A DNA stretch of 64,000 nt, taken from contig NZ_SDVB01000101.1 of assembly GCF_004137355.1 (NCBI RefSeq), forward strand, positions 62,001-126,000, given 5' to 3'. The stretch is from Ciceribacter ferrooxidans (lineage in GTDB: Bacteria > Pseudomonadota > Alphaproteobacteria > Rhizobiales > Rhizobiaceae). Under the pieces are notes generated by a model. It did no database searches. It was not told where the DNA came from and saw only the letters and a program-made list of their open reading frames with translations. Below are positions 35,077 to 43,615 of the stretch, one piece after another. A program made the translations under genes and the position numbers. The stretch's first letter is position 1, and the number at the start of each line of letters is the position of its first letter.

Positions 35077-35991
35077 ATGCAAACCCGCCGCCGTTTCATT
35101 GCCTCGACCGCCGCTCTGGCCGCGAGCACCATGTTCTTTCCGCGACCGCTCTTCGCCGCCACGACGTTGACGCTCGGCGACCTCCAGATCGACACGCTGT
35201 CCGATGGCAACCTCGTACTGCCCGCCGACTTCATCACGGCCGGCATGCCGCAGCCGGAGACGAGCACGATCCTCGCCTCCTACGGCGTCACGGGCAATCA
35301 GATGACGCCGCCCTGCAACGTCACGCTTCTGCGCGACGGCACCAACACCGTCCTTTTCGATCTCGGCGCCGGTCCCGACTTCCAGCCGACGGCAGGCAAG
35401 CTGTCCGCGGCCATGGAAGCGCTCGGCGTGAGTCCCGACGACGTGACACATGTGGTCTTCACCCATGGTCATCCCGACCATCTCTGGGGGCTGCTCGACG
35501 AATTCGACGAGCCGGTCTTCGCCAACGCCGAGCACATGATCGGTGCGGCCGAGTTCGACTACTGGATGGATCCGGGCACCGTCGACACGATCGGCGATGC
35601 ACGCAAGACCTTCGCGGCCGGCGCCGCCCGTCGGCTCGGCGTCATCGCCGAGACGGTGCGGCGCGTAAACGACGGCGAAGAGGTTCTTCCAGGCGTTGCC
35701 GCACGGCTCACTCCCGGCCATACACCGGGACACCTTTCCTTCGAAATCCGCTCCGGCTCGACAAGCGTCCTGGTGGTCGGCGACGCGATCGGCAACCATC
35801 ATGTGGCGTTCGAGAAGCCGGATTGGGCCACGGGTTCCGATCAGGATCCGGAACTCGCCGCGCGTACCCGCACCAAACTGATGGACGAGATTGCCTCTTC
35901 CGCCATTCCCCTGATCGGCTACCATCTGCCCGGCAGCGGGATCGGTCATGTCGAGCGGAAAGGCAACGCCTACCGCTTCGTGTCGATGTAA
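35077..35991 (+). CDS. soxG: Metallo-beta-lactamase-fold protein SoxG
   Basis: A 304-residue exported MBL-fold hydrolase-like protein. The Tat signal is TRRRFIAS, and the metal motif THGHPDH (129-135) is complete, with further His/Asp ligands in TPGHTPGH and VVGDAI. Its biochemical role in Sox metabolism is not established; a thiol-dependent hydrolase acting on a sulfur intermediate is possible. It is the last plus-strand sox gene and converges with soxT2, with an 11-base gap. Confidence 0.85.
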   Translation: MQTRRRFIASTAALAASTMFFPRPLFAATTLTLGDLQIDTLSDGNLVLPADFITAGMPQPETSTILASYGVTGNQMTPPCNVTLLRDGTNTVLFDLGAGPDFQPTAGKLSAAMEALGVSPDDVTHVVFTHGHPDHLWGLLDEFDEPVFANAEHMIGAAEFDYWMDPGTVDTIGDARKTFAAGAARRLGVIAETVRRVNDGEEVLPGVAARLTPGHTPGHLSFEIRSGSTSVLVVGDAIGNHHVAFEKPDWATGSDQDPELAARTRTKLMDEIASSAIPLIGYHLPGSGIGHVERKGNAYRFVSM

Positions 35992-36002
35992 GGCACGCGA
36001 TC

Positions 36003-37067
36003 TCAGGTCGGCGAGACCGCCGGACGCGGCCGGTCGACCAGCCAGTCGGTCGCGACGGCACCGACCCACATGGAAAACAGGGCGAGCCACGCGGTCGCGG
36101 CAAAGATCGACGTACCGGTGACGCCGGCGCCGATCGCGCAACCACCGGCGAGCATCGCCCCGAAGCCCATCAGCACGCCGCCGCTCAGCGAACGGCGCAT
36201 CTGGCTTTCCCCGTCGAAACCCTGGAACTTCAACTCGCGCGAGATCGCCGCCGCGAGGAAGGCGCCGCCGAAGGCACCCGGCACCAGCCCGATGTCGAAA
36301 TCGAGTACCGGATCGCTCGTCAGGAAGAACATCAGGGTTGAAGCAGACGGGCCGGAGAACGTGATGGAAGTCACGTTGACAGGATCGAACGCCGCCGTCG
36401 AAAGCGACCAGGTCAGTACCCAGCCGACCGCGACTGAAAATCCTACTCCGGATGCGAAGAAGAGGATCTTCCAGCCGATCCTTTCCCTAAGGGAAAGATA
36501 GAGCGCCAGCGCCGCGGTCGCGAAGCCCAGCAATGGGCCGACCCAGGCCGGCAGATGAAGAAGCGCAAGCAGGTTGACATTCTGACCTGCCGGTGTCGTC
36601 CAGAGCGCCGCCAGCCATTGGCGGAGCGGGGCCAGCCACCCGCGAAGTGACATCTGCGCAGTGACGGCAAAGACAAGCCCGGCGACGACCGAGCGCAGGT
36701 TCCCGGTGGCCGCGAGCACCAGGAGGCGCCCCGAACAGCCCCGCGCCATCACCATGCCTGCCCCGAACATCAGACCACCGATCACCGCTCCCGACCAGGA
36801 GCCGGTAATCGCCATCACCCGTGCATCGGCCGGGCGAAACAGGCCGGATTGCTCGGCCAGCCAGACCCAGATCAATGCAGTGGAGAAGGTGAGCAGCCAG
36901 ACGGCAAGTCTGCGGCCGAGGCGACCGCGCGAAAACTCCACCGTCGCGGCCCTGAGACAGAAGGCGGACTTCTGTGCCGAAAAGCCGAAAACGCCGCCTG
37001 TCACGAGCCCGAAAAGGGCAGCCAGTTGCGACTCGTCGAATTGGTCGAGCAGCGATGTCAAATCCAT
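36003..37067 (-). CDS. soxT: YeeE/YedE-family sulfur transporter (SoxT2)
   Basis: A 354-residue polytopic membrane protein of the same family as SoxT1, with cysteine motifs in ARGCSGRLLVLA and GGCAIGAGVTG. It closes the sox cluster on the right and converges with soxG. Having one YeeE/YedE gene at each end suggests separate import and export roles, or different sulfur species. Which one supports thiosulfate uptake cannot be decided from sequence. Confidence 0.85.
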   Translation of the reverse strand: MDLTSLLDQFDESQLAALFGLVTGGVFGFSAQKSAFCLRAATVEFSRGRLGRRLAVWLLTFSTALIWVWLAEQSGLFRPADARVMAITGSWSGAVIGGLMFGAGMVMARGCSGRLLVLAATGNLRSVVAGLVFAVTAQMSLRGWLAPLRQWLAALWTTPAGQNVNLLALLHLPAWVGPLLGFATAALALYLSLRERIGWKILFFASGVGFSVAVGWVLTWSLSTAAFDPVNVTSITFSGPSASTLMFFLTSDPVLDFDIGLVPGAFGGAFLAAAISRELKFQGFDGESQMRRSLSGGVLMGFGAMLAGGCAIGAGVTGTSIFAATAWLALFSMWVGAVATDWLVDRPRPAVSPT

Positions 37068-37178
37068 TCAGCGCCCCTCGATATCCCTGCCGCTGCCTGC
37101 GAATTGCGTGATCATACCTTCTATTGCATCCCGGCACATCTCTCCTATTGATCTGCGGCGGTGAGCCGCAGCATGCTA

Positions 37179-37322
37179 CTAGCAGCCGTGGGTGAGCATA
37201 GCCCCCTCGACCAGCAGCACGTCCTGGGCTCCGTCGCGGGTGAGATGGTAGGCGACCGAAGTGCCGATCGCACCCCCGCCGATGATGAGAATGTGGACGT
37301 AACGGTCCGCGTGGAACGGCAT
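37179..37322 (-). pseudogene. Truncated N-terminal FAD-binding fragment of a DMGDH-like oxidoreductase
   Basis: A 47-codon open frame starting at an ATG at 37322 and ending in TAG. It encodes a Rossmann FAD-binding segment (IIGGGAIGTSVAYHLTRD followed by DVLLVEGAMLTHG) and stops where a full enzyme would continue. It aligns with the first ~45 residues of the neighbouring dehydrogenase (VIGGGIIGCSTAYHLARD). It looks like what is left of a second, duplicated flavoprotein gene, and it lies about 10 bases downstream of the intact one. Confidence 0.75.
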
Positions 37323-37331
37323 GGCGGCACT

Positions 37332-39773
37332 TCAAGCTTTGATTTTGTCCATGGACGGGTCGTAAAGCGGCCCGAAGTGAAGGGTCGCCGGAGTCTTTTC
37401 CGCCGCGACGACGAGCTCGTAAGCGCCGTTCTTCAGATAGTCGTCGCTGACGCCGTCGGCGTTGCGGACATAGCCGTAGCCGATGTTCTTTCCGATCGTG
37501 TAGCCGTAGCCGCCGCTGGTGAGGTAACCGACCGGTTCGCCGTTTCTCAAGATCGTCTCGCGACCGGCCAGAACGACGCTCGGATCATCGACGGTAAAGC
37601 CCATCAGCCGCTTCTTCAGCGGTTTGCCGGCGAAACCTTCGAGCGCGCGTCGGCCGAGGAAATCGGTGTTCTTGCGCAGCTTCACCGCCCAGCCGAGACC
37701 GGCCTCGAAGGGCGTGTCGTTCGGCGTGATGTCGGAGCTCCATGCGCGGTACCCCTTTTCCAGCCGCAGCGATTCCAGCGCCCGGTAGCCGATCGGGCGA
37801 ATGTCGTGCGGCCTGCCGGCGTCCATGAGTACGTCGAAAACGGCGCCGAGTGCCGCGATCGGAATATGCAACTCCCAACCGAGTTCGCCGACATAGGTGA
37901 CGCGAAGCGCCCTGACGGTTGCGCCGGCGATTGCGATTTCCCGGACATGGCCGAAGGGGAAGGCTTCGTTCGACACATCGGCAGACGTCACGGCGGCGAG
38001 CACGTCGCGCGCCTTCGGCCCCATCAGCGAGAGCGTGCCCCATTCCTCGGTGATATCGGCGAGCGTGCAGTCGAGGCCATCGGGGATATGGTCCGCAATC
38101 CAGCCGAAGTCATGGGTGCGGAAGCCGGTGCCGGTGACGATGTAGAATTTCTCGTCGGCAATGCGGGCAACGGTCAGATCCGCCTCGATGCCGCCGCGGG
38201 TATTGAGAAGCTGGGTATAGGTGAGCCGGCCGACCGGCTTTGCGACATCGTTGGCGCAGATCCAGTCGAGAGCCTTGAGCGCGTCCGGACCGGAAAGCTC
38301 GTATTTCGAGAAGGAAGACTGGTCGAACACACCGACCGCCTCGCGCACATGCCGGTGCTCGTCGCCGACCGGCTCGAACCAGTTCTGGCGACCCATCGAG
38401 TAGACATCCTTCGGCTCCATGCCGGCCGGTGCGAACCAGTTGGGACGCTCCCAGCCGAGCTTGGAGCCGAACACGGCACCGTGCGTCTTCAGGCGTTCGT
38501 AGAGCGGCGAGACGAGAAGCGGGCGACCGCTTTCATACTCCTCATGCGGGAAGGCGATGGTGTAGTGCTTGCCATAGGCCTCCAGCGTCCGATCGCAGAC
38601 CCATTGCCGGTCGCGATGCATGCCGGCGAAGCGACGGATATCGACGACCCAGAGATCGAGTGGCGCCTCGCCGTCGATCACCCATTGGGCGAGCACCCAG
38701 CCGGCGCCGCCGCCGGAGGCTATCCCGAAGGCATTGAAGCCGGCGCCGACGAACATGTTCTTGCACTCCGGCGCGACCCCGAGGACGAAATTGCCGTCGG
38801 GCGTGAAGCTCTCCGGACCGTTGATCATCTGCTTGACGCCTACATTCTCCAGCGCCGGAACGCGTTCCATCGCCTGCATCATGTGCTGCTCGAAATGGTC
38901 GAAGTCGTCGTCGAACAGACGGAAGGCCCAGTCGTTCGGCAGGTCGCCGGTGAGCCAGGGCTGCGGGTTGGGTTCGTAGCCGCCCATGACGAGGCCGCCG
39001 ACCTCCTCCTTGAAATAGGTGCGGCGGTCGGGATCGCGGATCGTCGGCGCGTCCGTCGCGAGGCCCGCAATCTTCTCGGTGATGATGTACTGATGCTTGA
39101 CGGCCTGCAGCGGCACGTTGATGCCCGCCATGTCGCCCACCTGCCGTGCCCACTGGCCGGCGCAGTTGACGACCTTCTCGCAGGCGACGTCTCCCTCGGT
39201 CGTCTTCACCGCGACGATGCGGCCATCCTTCATCTCGAAGCCGGTGACGCGCACGTTCTCGACGATCTTCGCCCCGTGCATGCGCGCGCCCTTCGCAAGC
39301 GACTGGGTGATGTCGGAAGGGCTCGCTTGCCCGTCCGTCGGCAACCAGCTTGCGCCGACAAGATCGTCGACCTTCATCAGCGGCCACATGTTCTTCACCT
39401 CTTCCGGCGAGACGAGGTGCATGTCCATGCCGAAACTGCCGGCGGTGGTGGCCAGACGCTTGAACTCCGTCCAGCGATCCTGGTTGGTGGCGAGGCGCAG
39501 GCAGCCCGTCATCTTCCAGCCGGTGGCAAGGCCGGTCTCCGCTTCCAGCCCCTTGTAGAGGTCGACGGAATATTTCAGCACCCGCGTGATCGAGGCCGAG
39601 GATCGAAGCTGCCCGACGAGCCCGGCGGCATGCCAGGTGGAGCCGGAGGTGAGCGTCCCCTGCTCCAGCAACAGCACGTCGGCCTTGTGGTCCCTCGCCA
39701 GATGGTAGGCGGTCGAGCAGCCGATGATGCCGCCGCCGATGACGACGATCTGTGCATGCGATGGCAGGGTCAT
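37332..39773 (-). CDS. Dimethylglycine/sarcosine dehydrogenase-like FAD enzyme with C-terminal folate domain
   Basis: An 813-residue oxidative demethylase. The N-terminal FAD domain has VIGGGIIG and a STWHAAGL motif, whose H48 is the expected covalent FAD attachment residue. The C-terminal ~400 residues form a GcvT-like folate-binding domain that takes the methyl-derived one-carbon unit to tetrahydrofolate. Members of this group demethylate dimethylglycine or sarcosine from choline and betaine breakdown. The start at 39773 overlaps the kinase stop (ATGA), giving a two-gene operon. The exact N-methyl substrate is not certain. Confidence 0.85.
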   Translation of the reverse strand: MTLPSHAQIVVIGGGIIGCSTAYHLARDHKADVLLLEQGTLTSGSTWHAAGLVGQLRSSASITRVLKYSVDLYKGLEAETGLATGWKMTGCLRLATNQDRWTEFKRLATTAGSFGMDMHLVSPEEVKNMWPLMKVDDLVGASWLPTDGQASPSDITQSLAKGARMHGAKIVENVRVTGFEMKDGRIVAVKTTEGDVACEKVVNCAGQWARQVGDMAGINVPLQAVKHQYIITEKIAGLATDAPTIRDPDRRTYFKEEVGGLVMGGYEPNPQPWLTGDLPNDWAFRLFDDDFDHFEQHMMQAMERVPALENVGVKQMINGPESFTPDGNFVLGVAPECKNMFVGAGFNAFGIASGGGAGWVLAQWVIDGEAPLDLWVVDIRRFAGMHRDRQWVCDRTLEAYGKHYTIAFPHEEYESGRPLLVSPLYERLKTHGAVFGSKLGWERPNWFAPAGMEPKDVYSMGRQNWFEPVGDEHRHVREAVGVFDQSSFSKYELSGPDALKALDWICANDVAKPVGRLTYTQLLNTRGGIEADLTVARIADEKFYIVTGTGFRTHDFGWIADHIPDGLDCTLADITEEWGTLSLMGPKARDVLAAVTSADVSNEAFPFGHVREIAIAGATVRALRVTYVGELGWELHIPIAALGAVFDVLMDAGRPHDIRPIGYRALESLRLEKGYRAWSSDITPNDTPFEAGLGWAVKLRKNTDFLGRRALEGFAGKPLKKRLMGFTVDDPSVVLAGRETILRNGEPVGYLTSGGYGYTIGKNIGYGYVRNADGVSDDYLKNGAYELVVAAEKTPATLHFGPLYDPSMDKIKA

Positions 39774-40666
39774 GACGCGTGTTTCCCGTAGACTGAGTGA
39801 TAGTGATCGAGCGCCTCTCGAAGGCGCATGAGGTTGTCGGCCGTGTAGCCGACATAGTCGGCGCCCGGCGCATCGAGGTAGAGTTCGGAAACCATGCTCC
39901 ACATCGCTTCGCGCAGCAGCGAGGCGCATTGCATGGCCGCGAGCGAACGGCGGATTTCCGCCGACGGCTCGCCGCCGAAATAGGCCTGGAGAAATTCGTC
40001 CGATTGTCCCGGCGTCATCCCCGCATTCGAGGTCGCGCCGGCGAGATCGAACATGGCGGTGGAGAAGCCGGCATATTCGTAGTCGATCAGCCAGAGACGC
40101 TCGCCATCGTCGAGGATGTTCGACGGCAGGAGGTCGTTGTGGCCAAAGACGATCGGCAGCGGCGCCTGCACGGTTTCCAGGTCATCGGCGAGCACGAGAT
40201 AGCGTGCCAGTTCCGGGATCATCCGGCTGCCGCCGGCCCGGAGCGTGCGGGCATAGTCGCGGATGACGTGAAAGGGCCAGAACATGAAGCCGGCGCCCGA
40301 GACGTGCCGCGGCATTTCCTCGTGGAACCGGCGCAAAAGCCGGGCGACGCATTGCCGTTCGGCTGTGACATCAGCAGCAGAAAAGGTCTTCGCACCGAGG
40401 AAGGCCGACACCATAACGCCGGGTTGGGCATATTCAACCTTGGGCGCAAAGCCCGCCTCATAGGCGGCCCGGGCGGTCATGACCTCGCGCTCGCGATAGA
40501 CGTGATGAAAGGGATAGTCGGTGCCGAAGCGGACGACGTGGCGGCCGCTTGCGTCCCTGACGAGGAAACTCTCATTGCTCAGGCCTCCCTTCAGCGGCTC
40601 GATCTCGATTGCGCCGTTCCAGCACGGCAGACCGGCAATACGGTCTTCAGTCCTGCTTTGCGTCAT
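39770..40666 (-). CDS. Choline/ethanolamine kinase-like phosphotransferase
   Basis: A 298-residue aminoglycoside-phosphotransferase-fold kinase. The catalytic motif is GHNDLLPSNIL and the metal motif is LIDYEYAG, both characteristic of the choline-kinase subgroup. GGAGG lies 7 bases before the ATG at 40666. The gene is coupled to the FAD dehydrogenase downstream by ATGA, which suggests handling of choline-derived or other N-methylated compounds. The phosphate acceptor is inferred, not proven. Confidence 0.8.
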   Translation of the reverse strand: MTQSRTEDRIAGLPCWNGAIEIEPLKGGLSNESFLVRDASGRHVVRFGTDYPFHHVYREREVMTARAAYEAGFAPKVEYAQPGVMVSAFLGAKTFSAADVTAERQCVARLLRRFHEEMPRHVSGAGFMFWPFHVIRDYARTLRAGGSRMIPELARYLVLADDLETVQAPLPIVFGHNDLLPSNILDDGERLWLIDYEYAGFSTAMFDLAGATSNAGMTPGQSDEFLQAYFGGEPSAEIRRSLAAMQCASLLREAMWSMVSELYLDAPGADYVGYTADNLMRLREALDHYHSVYGKHAS

Positions 40667-40767
40667 CGGGCAGCCTCCAGAGCGTCGAAGAAGCGGAGAT
40701 CGATCCACTTCACGACATCGTTCCAGAAGCCGTCGTTCGAGAGCACCAGCCGTTCAGGCGCGCAAGA
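40663..40767 (-). pseudogene. 3' remnant of a gene formerly coupled to the kinase
   Basis: A 34-codon frame with no start, reading ...PERLVLSNDGFWNDVVKWIDLRFFDALEAAR-stop. It ends in TGA overlapping the kinase ATG by four bases (ATGA). A coupled overlap with such a protein-like tail suggests that an upstream operon gene lost its 5' part. I do not recognise the family. Confidence 0.5.
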
Positions 40768-41015
40768 TTATGCATTCGAGTTCTCCCGGTAGAGCCCGTT
40801 GAAAGTGTGATGAACTGGCAAGGCACCCGACCGTCGTTCCCCGTACTTTTCGTATCTCGAGACGGGAGTGCCTGGCAGCAATCTGATGTCAGACAAGATC
40901 GCGTGTCAACGCCGACTTGTGGCTTTTTGTGCTTTTATGACCGTTTTTGTGGCTAGCGATTGTCGCCGCGGCGCGACTGCGCTATGACGACGATACCAAA
41001 AGACGGGTTGGGATC
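40768..41015. promoter_or_regulatory. Divergent control region with direct repeats (TTTTTGTG) before the DeoR gene
   Basis: About 250 bases between the kinase-side remnant and the DeoR gene, with no intact gene. TTTTTGTG occurs at 40924-40931 and 40944-40951, 20 bases apart, and TGTGGC at 40918-40923 and 40948-40953, 30 bases apart. Such T-rich direct repeats spaced by helical turns suit binding sites of DeoR-type repressors, here likely the adjacent regulator. Confidence 0.5.
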
Positions 41016-41771
41016 ATGGCTCCTTCGAAAAGGCACAGGGACATTCTTCGGCTGCTCGAACGCGATGGTACCGTCGCCGTCGCAGAGCTTGCGCGGAAGC
41101 TCAACGTGTCGCTGGAGACGATCCGCCGCGACATCAAGCCGCTCGCCGGCAACGGGAGTGTGATCAAGCTGCACGGCGCCGTCAGCCTTCCCTCCGTCGT
41201 CGGCGAGGCCCCGTTCGAGAGGCGCATGCGCGAAAACAGCGGCGCGAAACGCGCGATCGCCGCGGCCGTCGCCGCGACCATTCGCGACGGCGACTCCATC
41301 ATGATGGATACCGGCACGACGACGAGCTTTCTCGCACGCGAACTGCTCGGGCATCGCCGCCTGACGGTCGTCACGAACTCCTCCGACATCGCCCGCACGC
41401 TCGCGACCGTCAACGACAACAAGGTCTACATGGCAGGCGGCGAACTTCGCAGCGACAACGGAGCCGCGTTCGGCACGACCGCAATCGAATTCGTCAGCCG
41501 CTTCACCGTCACCCACGCGGTGATCTCGACCGGGGCGGTCAATGCCGGGGGCATGATGGATTTCGACCTGGAGGAAGCCGAGTTCGCCCGCATGGTTCTG
41601 ACGCGCGGCAGGCGCGCATTGGTGGTGACCGACCACAGCAAGTTCGGACGGGAGGGACTCGTCAGGGTGGGCGGCTTCGACGCGATCACGGAGCTTGCGA
41701 CCGACAAGGCGCCGCCGCCGGACATCGCCGAAGCGCTTTCCGCGGCAGGTGCCGACCTGCTGCTGGCATGA
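41016..41771 (+). CDS. DeoR/GlpR-family transcriptional regulator
   Basis: A 251-residue repressor with an N-terminal DeoR helix-turn-helix (KRHRDILRLLERDGTVAVAELA...SLETIRRDIKPL) and a DeoRC effector domain (SIMMDTGTTTSFLAREL, AVISTGAVNAGGMMDFDLEEAEF), which senses a phosphorylated sugar or polyol. I chose the ATG at 41016; the open frame continues upstream without a convincing start. It is divergent from the kinase and dehydrogenase operon and may control it, possibly sensing a phosphorylated metabolite. Confidence 0.86.
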   Translation: MAPSKRHRDILRLLERDGTVAVAELARKLNVSLETIRRDIKPLAGNGSVIKLHGAVSLPSVVGEAPFERRMRENSGAKRAIAAAVAATIRDGDSIMMDTGTTTSFLARELLGHRRLTVVTNSSDIARTLATVNDNKVYMAGGELRSDNGAAFGTTAIEFVSRFTVTHAVISTGAVNAGGMMDFDLEEAEFARMVLTRGRRALVVTDHSKFGREGLVRVGGFDAITELATDKAPPPDIAEALSAAGADLLLA

Positions 41772-41866
41772 GCGGCGGGCGACCGAGACAAGCGAGAAAC
41801 ATGCGACCGATTCAGAGAGATCCTTGATCAAGGGCATCTGAAAGTTCTGGCACCCGCGATTATTCG

Positions 41867-41931
41867 CCCATAGTAATGGGTTGAATATAGGGGGGAAGTA
41901 TATTAATTGATCCATTGAAAGGGTCAATTAA
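41867..41931. promoter_or_regulatory. Operator region of the hipA-hipB operon
   Basis: Two inverted repeats: CCCAT-AGTA-ATGGG (41867-41880), and a longer one with arms TTAATTGATCC (41903-41913) and GGGTCAATTAA (41921-41931), which matches at 10 of 11 positions and overlaps the hipA ATG. Their A/T-rich character contrasts with the flanks. They are good candidates for binding sites of the downstream HipB-like protein. AAAGGG before the ATG is the ribosome-binding site. Confidence 0.6.
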
Positions 41932-43253
41932 TGCACCTAACGCTCCAAACCCATTTTAATGGTGAGTGGCATCACGCCTCCACGCTGGAACTCAAGGACG
42001 ACGCGGTCGGCTTCCAGGGCGCGTCGATCGTCGATTACGATCTCGACTATTTCGTCACTGTGGCATCGGCGGAGTTTGCGGCCGGAAAGACCGTCCGTGA
42101 CCATCGCGCCTTGTCAATCCGTTATCCCGTTGATCTCGAAAATCGATATAGCCGCAGCTGGCCGCCCTTCCTCTTGGATCTTATGCCCCAGGGGCATGCA
42201 AGGCGAAAGCTTGCCGAGCACCTCGGCCTTGCTGAAGGCTCGCGCGCTTCCGATTTCCCGCTGCTTCTCCGATCGGCGACGGGCGGCATAGGCAATGTCC
42301 GGATCAAAGAAGCGGCCGAGGCCGAAACGGAACGGCTGCGCGGTGTTGAGCGACAAGGGGTTACAGAGGCGGAAATCCTTGAGCGGTCTGATCGCTTTAT
42401 GGAAGTGGCTGATCGCTTTGGAATGCTCGCCTCCGGCTCAAGCGGCCTGCAAGGCGAATGGCCGAAGGTCTCGATGACCCAGGCGAATGACGGGCTCTAT
42501 TATCCCGACAGCTTCGTGACTGATGATGAGGCCGTGCGCCACGTCATTGTCAAGCTGGTACGCAGCAACGAGCCTGTGGACCGCCTGATCCTCGAAGGCG
42601 AAGCTCTCTATTCGCGAATCGCTCAAGAGATCGGACTGAATGTCAGCGAACCGTCGACCTTTGCCGAAGGCGTCCTGATCATTCCCCGTTTCGACCGGAA
42701 GAAGAAGGAAGGCGGCGGAACCATTCGGCTAGGCCAAGAAAGCCTTGTGTCCGCAATTGGCGTTGCCGATTTCGGCCATATCGGCACGCATGAGGCCTAT
42801 ATCGACGTTCTGCGTCAACATTCGGTCGACCCCTTCTCGGACATAGTCGAATACCTGAAACGGGACGTCGCCAACCTGGCACTCGGCAATCCGGACAATC
42901 ACGGCCGTAACTCGGCACTGAGCAAGCACCCGGACGGCACGATCCGACTGTCTCCACTCTTTGATTTTGCGCCCATGCGCCTCGCAAAAGAAGGGATCGT
43001 TCGCTCCACTCGCTGGGCCATAATGCATGACGGTGGTCGCGATCATCTTCCTGATTGGAAGCGCATTTGTGGTGAACTGATGCCTGATCCTGCTGAGCAG
43101 AAAGCTTTAGCGTCTGCGCTTCACGCATTCGCCGGACACCTTCGGCTTGCACCGGACATGGCGAAAGATATGGGTGCGTCTCCGGACATTCTGGAACGTG
43201 CAATGGGACGCTGCATGGAAATCACGGATAGTGTTCTGGCGGCGTGCCAGTGA
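41931..43253 (+). CDS. hipA: HipA-like serine/threonine kinase toxin
   Basis: A 440-residue protein of the HipA family, which phosphorylates glutamyl-tRNA synthetase or other targets and causes growth arrest or persistence. The catalytic loop GNPDNHGRN has Asp at 322, and the metal Asp is D345 in LFDFAPM. Their 23-residue spacing equals that of D309 and D332 in E. coli HipA. A Ser/Gly-rich loop ASGSSGLQGEWPK (168-180) fits the ATP-loop and autophosphorylation region. HipB follows 18 bases later; the toxin-first order is reversed relative to E. coli hipBA. There is no functional link to neighbours, so it is probably an acquired module. Confidence 0.85.
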   Translation: MHLTLQTHFNGEWHHASTLELKDDAVGFQGASIVDYDLDYFVTVASAEFAAGKTVRDHRALSIRYPVDLENRYSRSWPPFLLDLMPQGHARRKLAEHLGLAEGSRASDFPLLLRSATGGIGNVRIKEAAEAETERLRGVERQGVTEAEILERSDRFMEVADRFGMLASGSSGLQGEWPKVSMTQANDGLYYPDSFVTDDEAVRHVIVKLVRSNEPVDRLILEGEALYSRIAQEIGLNVSEPSTFAEGVLIIPRFDRKKKEGGGTIRLGQESLVSAIGVADFGHIGTHEAYIDVLRQHSVDPFSDIVEYLKRDVANLALGNPDNHGRNSALSKHPDGTIRLSPLFDFAPMRLAKEGIVRSTRWAIMHDGGRDHLPDWKRICGELMPDPAEQKALASALHAFAGHLRLAPDMAKDMGASPDILERAMGRCMEITDSVLAACQ

Positions 43254-43270
43254 TGCCGGAGGACAGCTAA

Positions 43271-43549
43271 ATGGCTCGCTGGAAGAAACCCACGAAAGAA
43301 GAGATTCTCGAAAACCGGCAAACACTGGCGGAGCGTGCTCGAACCGGGAACCTGCGCTTGCCTGAAGCGGTCGCGGAAATCCGCAGAGGCTTCGGCATGA
43401 CGCAAGAAGAATTCGCCAGGATGCTTGGTCTTACCAGACGTCAGATAGCCGAAATAGAGACGGGCGCTGCCAATCCGACGCTTGAGACACTGGTCAAGAT
43501 TGGCCGCCTGTTCGGGTTTTCCATAGGGTTCGTCCCCAAGGGGAACTGA
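43271..43549 (+). CDS. hipB: HipB-like XRE-family antitoxin
   Basis: A 92-residue protein with a helix-turn-helix (MTQEEFARMLGLTRRQIAEI, about 44-63) of the XRE/Cro type. It is expected to bind and inhibit HipA and to repress the operon through the inverted repeats at 41867-41931. GGAGG precedes the ATG. The basic N-terminal ~30 residues are longer than in minimal XRE antitoxins and may be the HipA contact region. Confidence 0.82.
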   Translation: MARWKKPTKEEILENRQTLAERARTGNLRLPEAVAEIRRGFGMTQEEFARMLGLTRRQIAEIETGAANPTLETLVKIGRLFGFSIGFVPKGN

Positions 43550-43615
43550 CGGGAGCGGAGCCTTGGGCGCATTGACGCCAGTCTTCTTCTCTTTGGCTCT
43601 ACTCCCCGATTCCAA

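Noticed and set aside
37161-39791. A plus-strand open frame of about 876 codons.
   Set aside because: Antisense to the dimethylglycine/sarcosine dehydrogenase-like gene, whose FAD and folate-domain motifs are on the minus strand.
41822-41833. Palindrome CCTTGATCAAGG after the DeoR gene.
   Set aside because: Short, with no partner site, and positioned at the end of a gene. It may be chance or part of a weak 3' structure.
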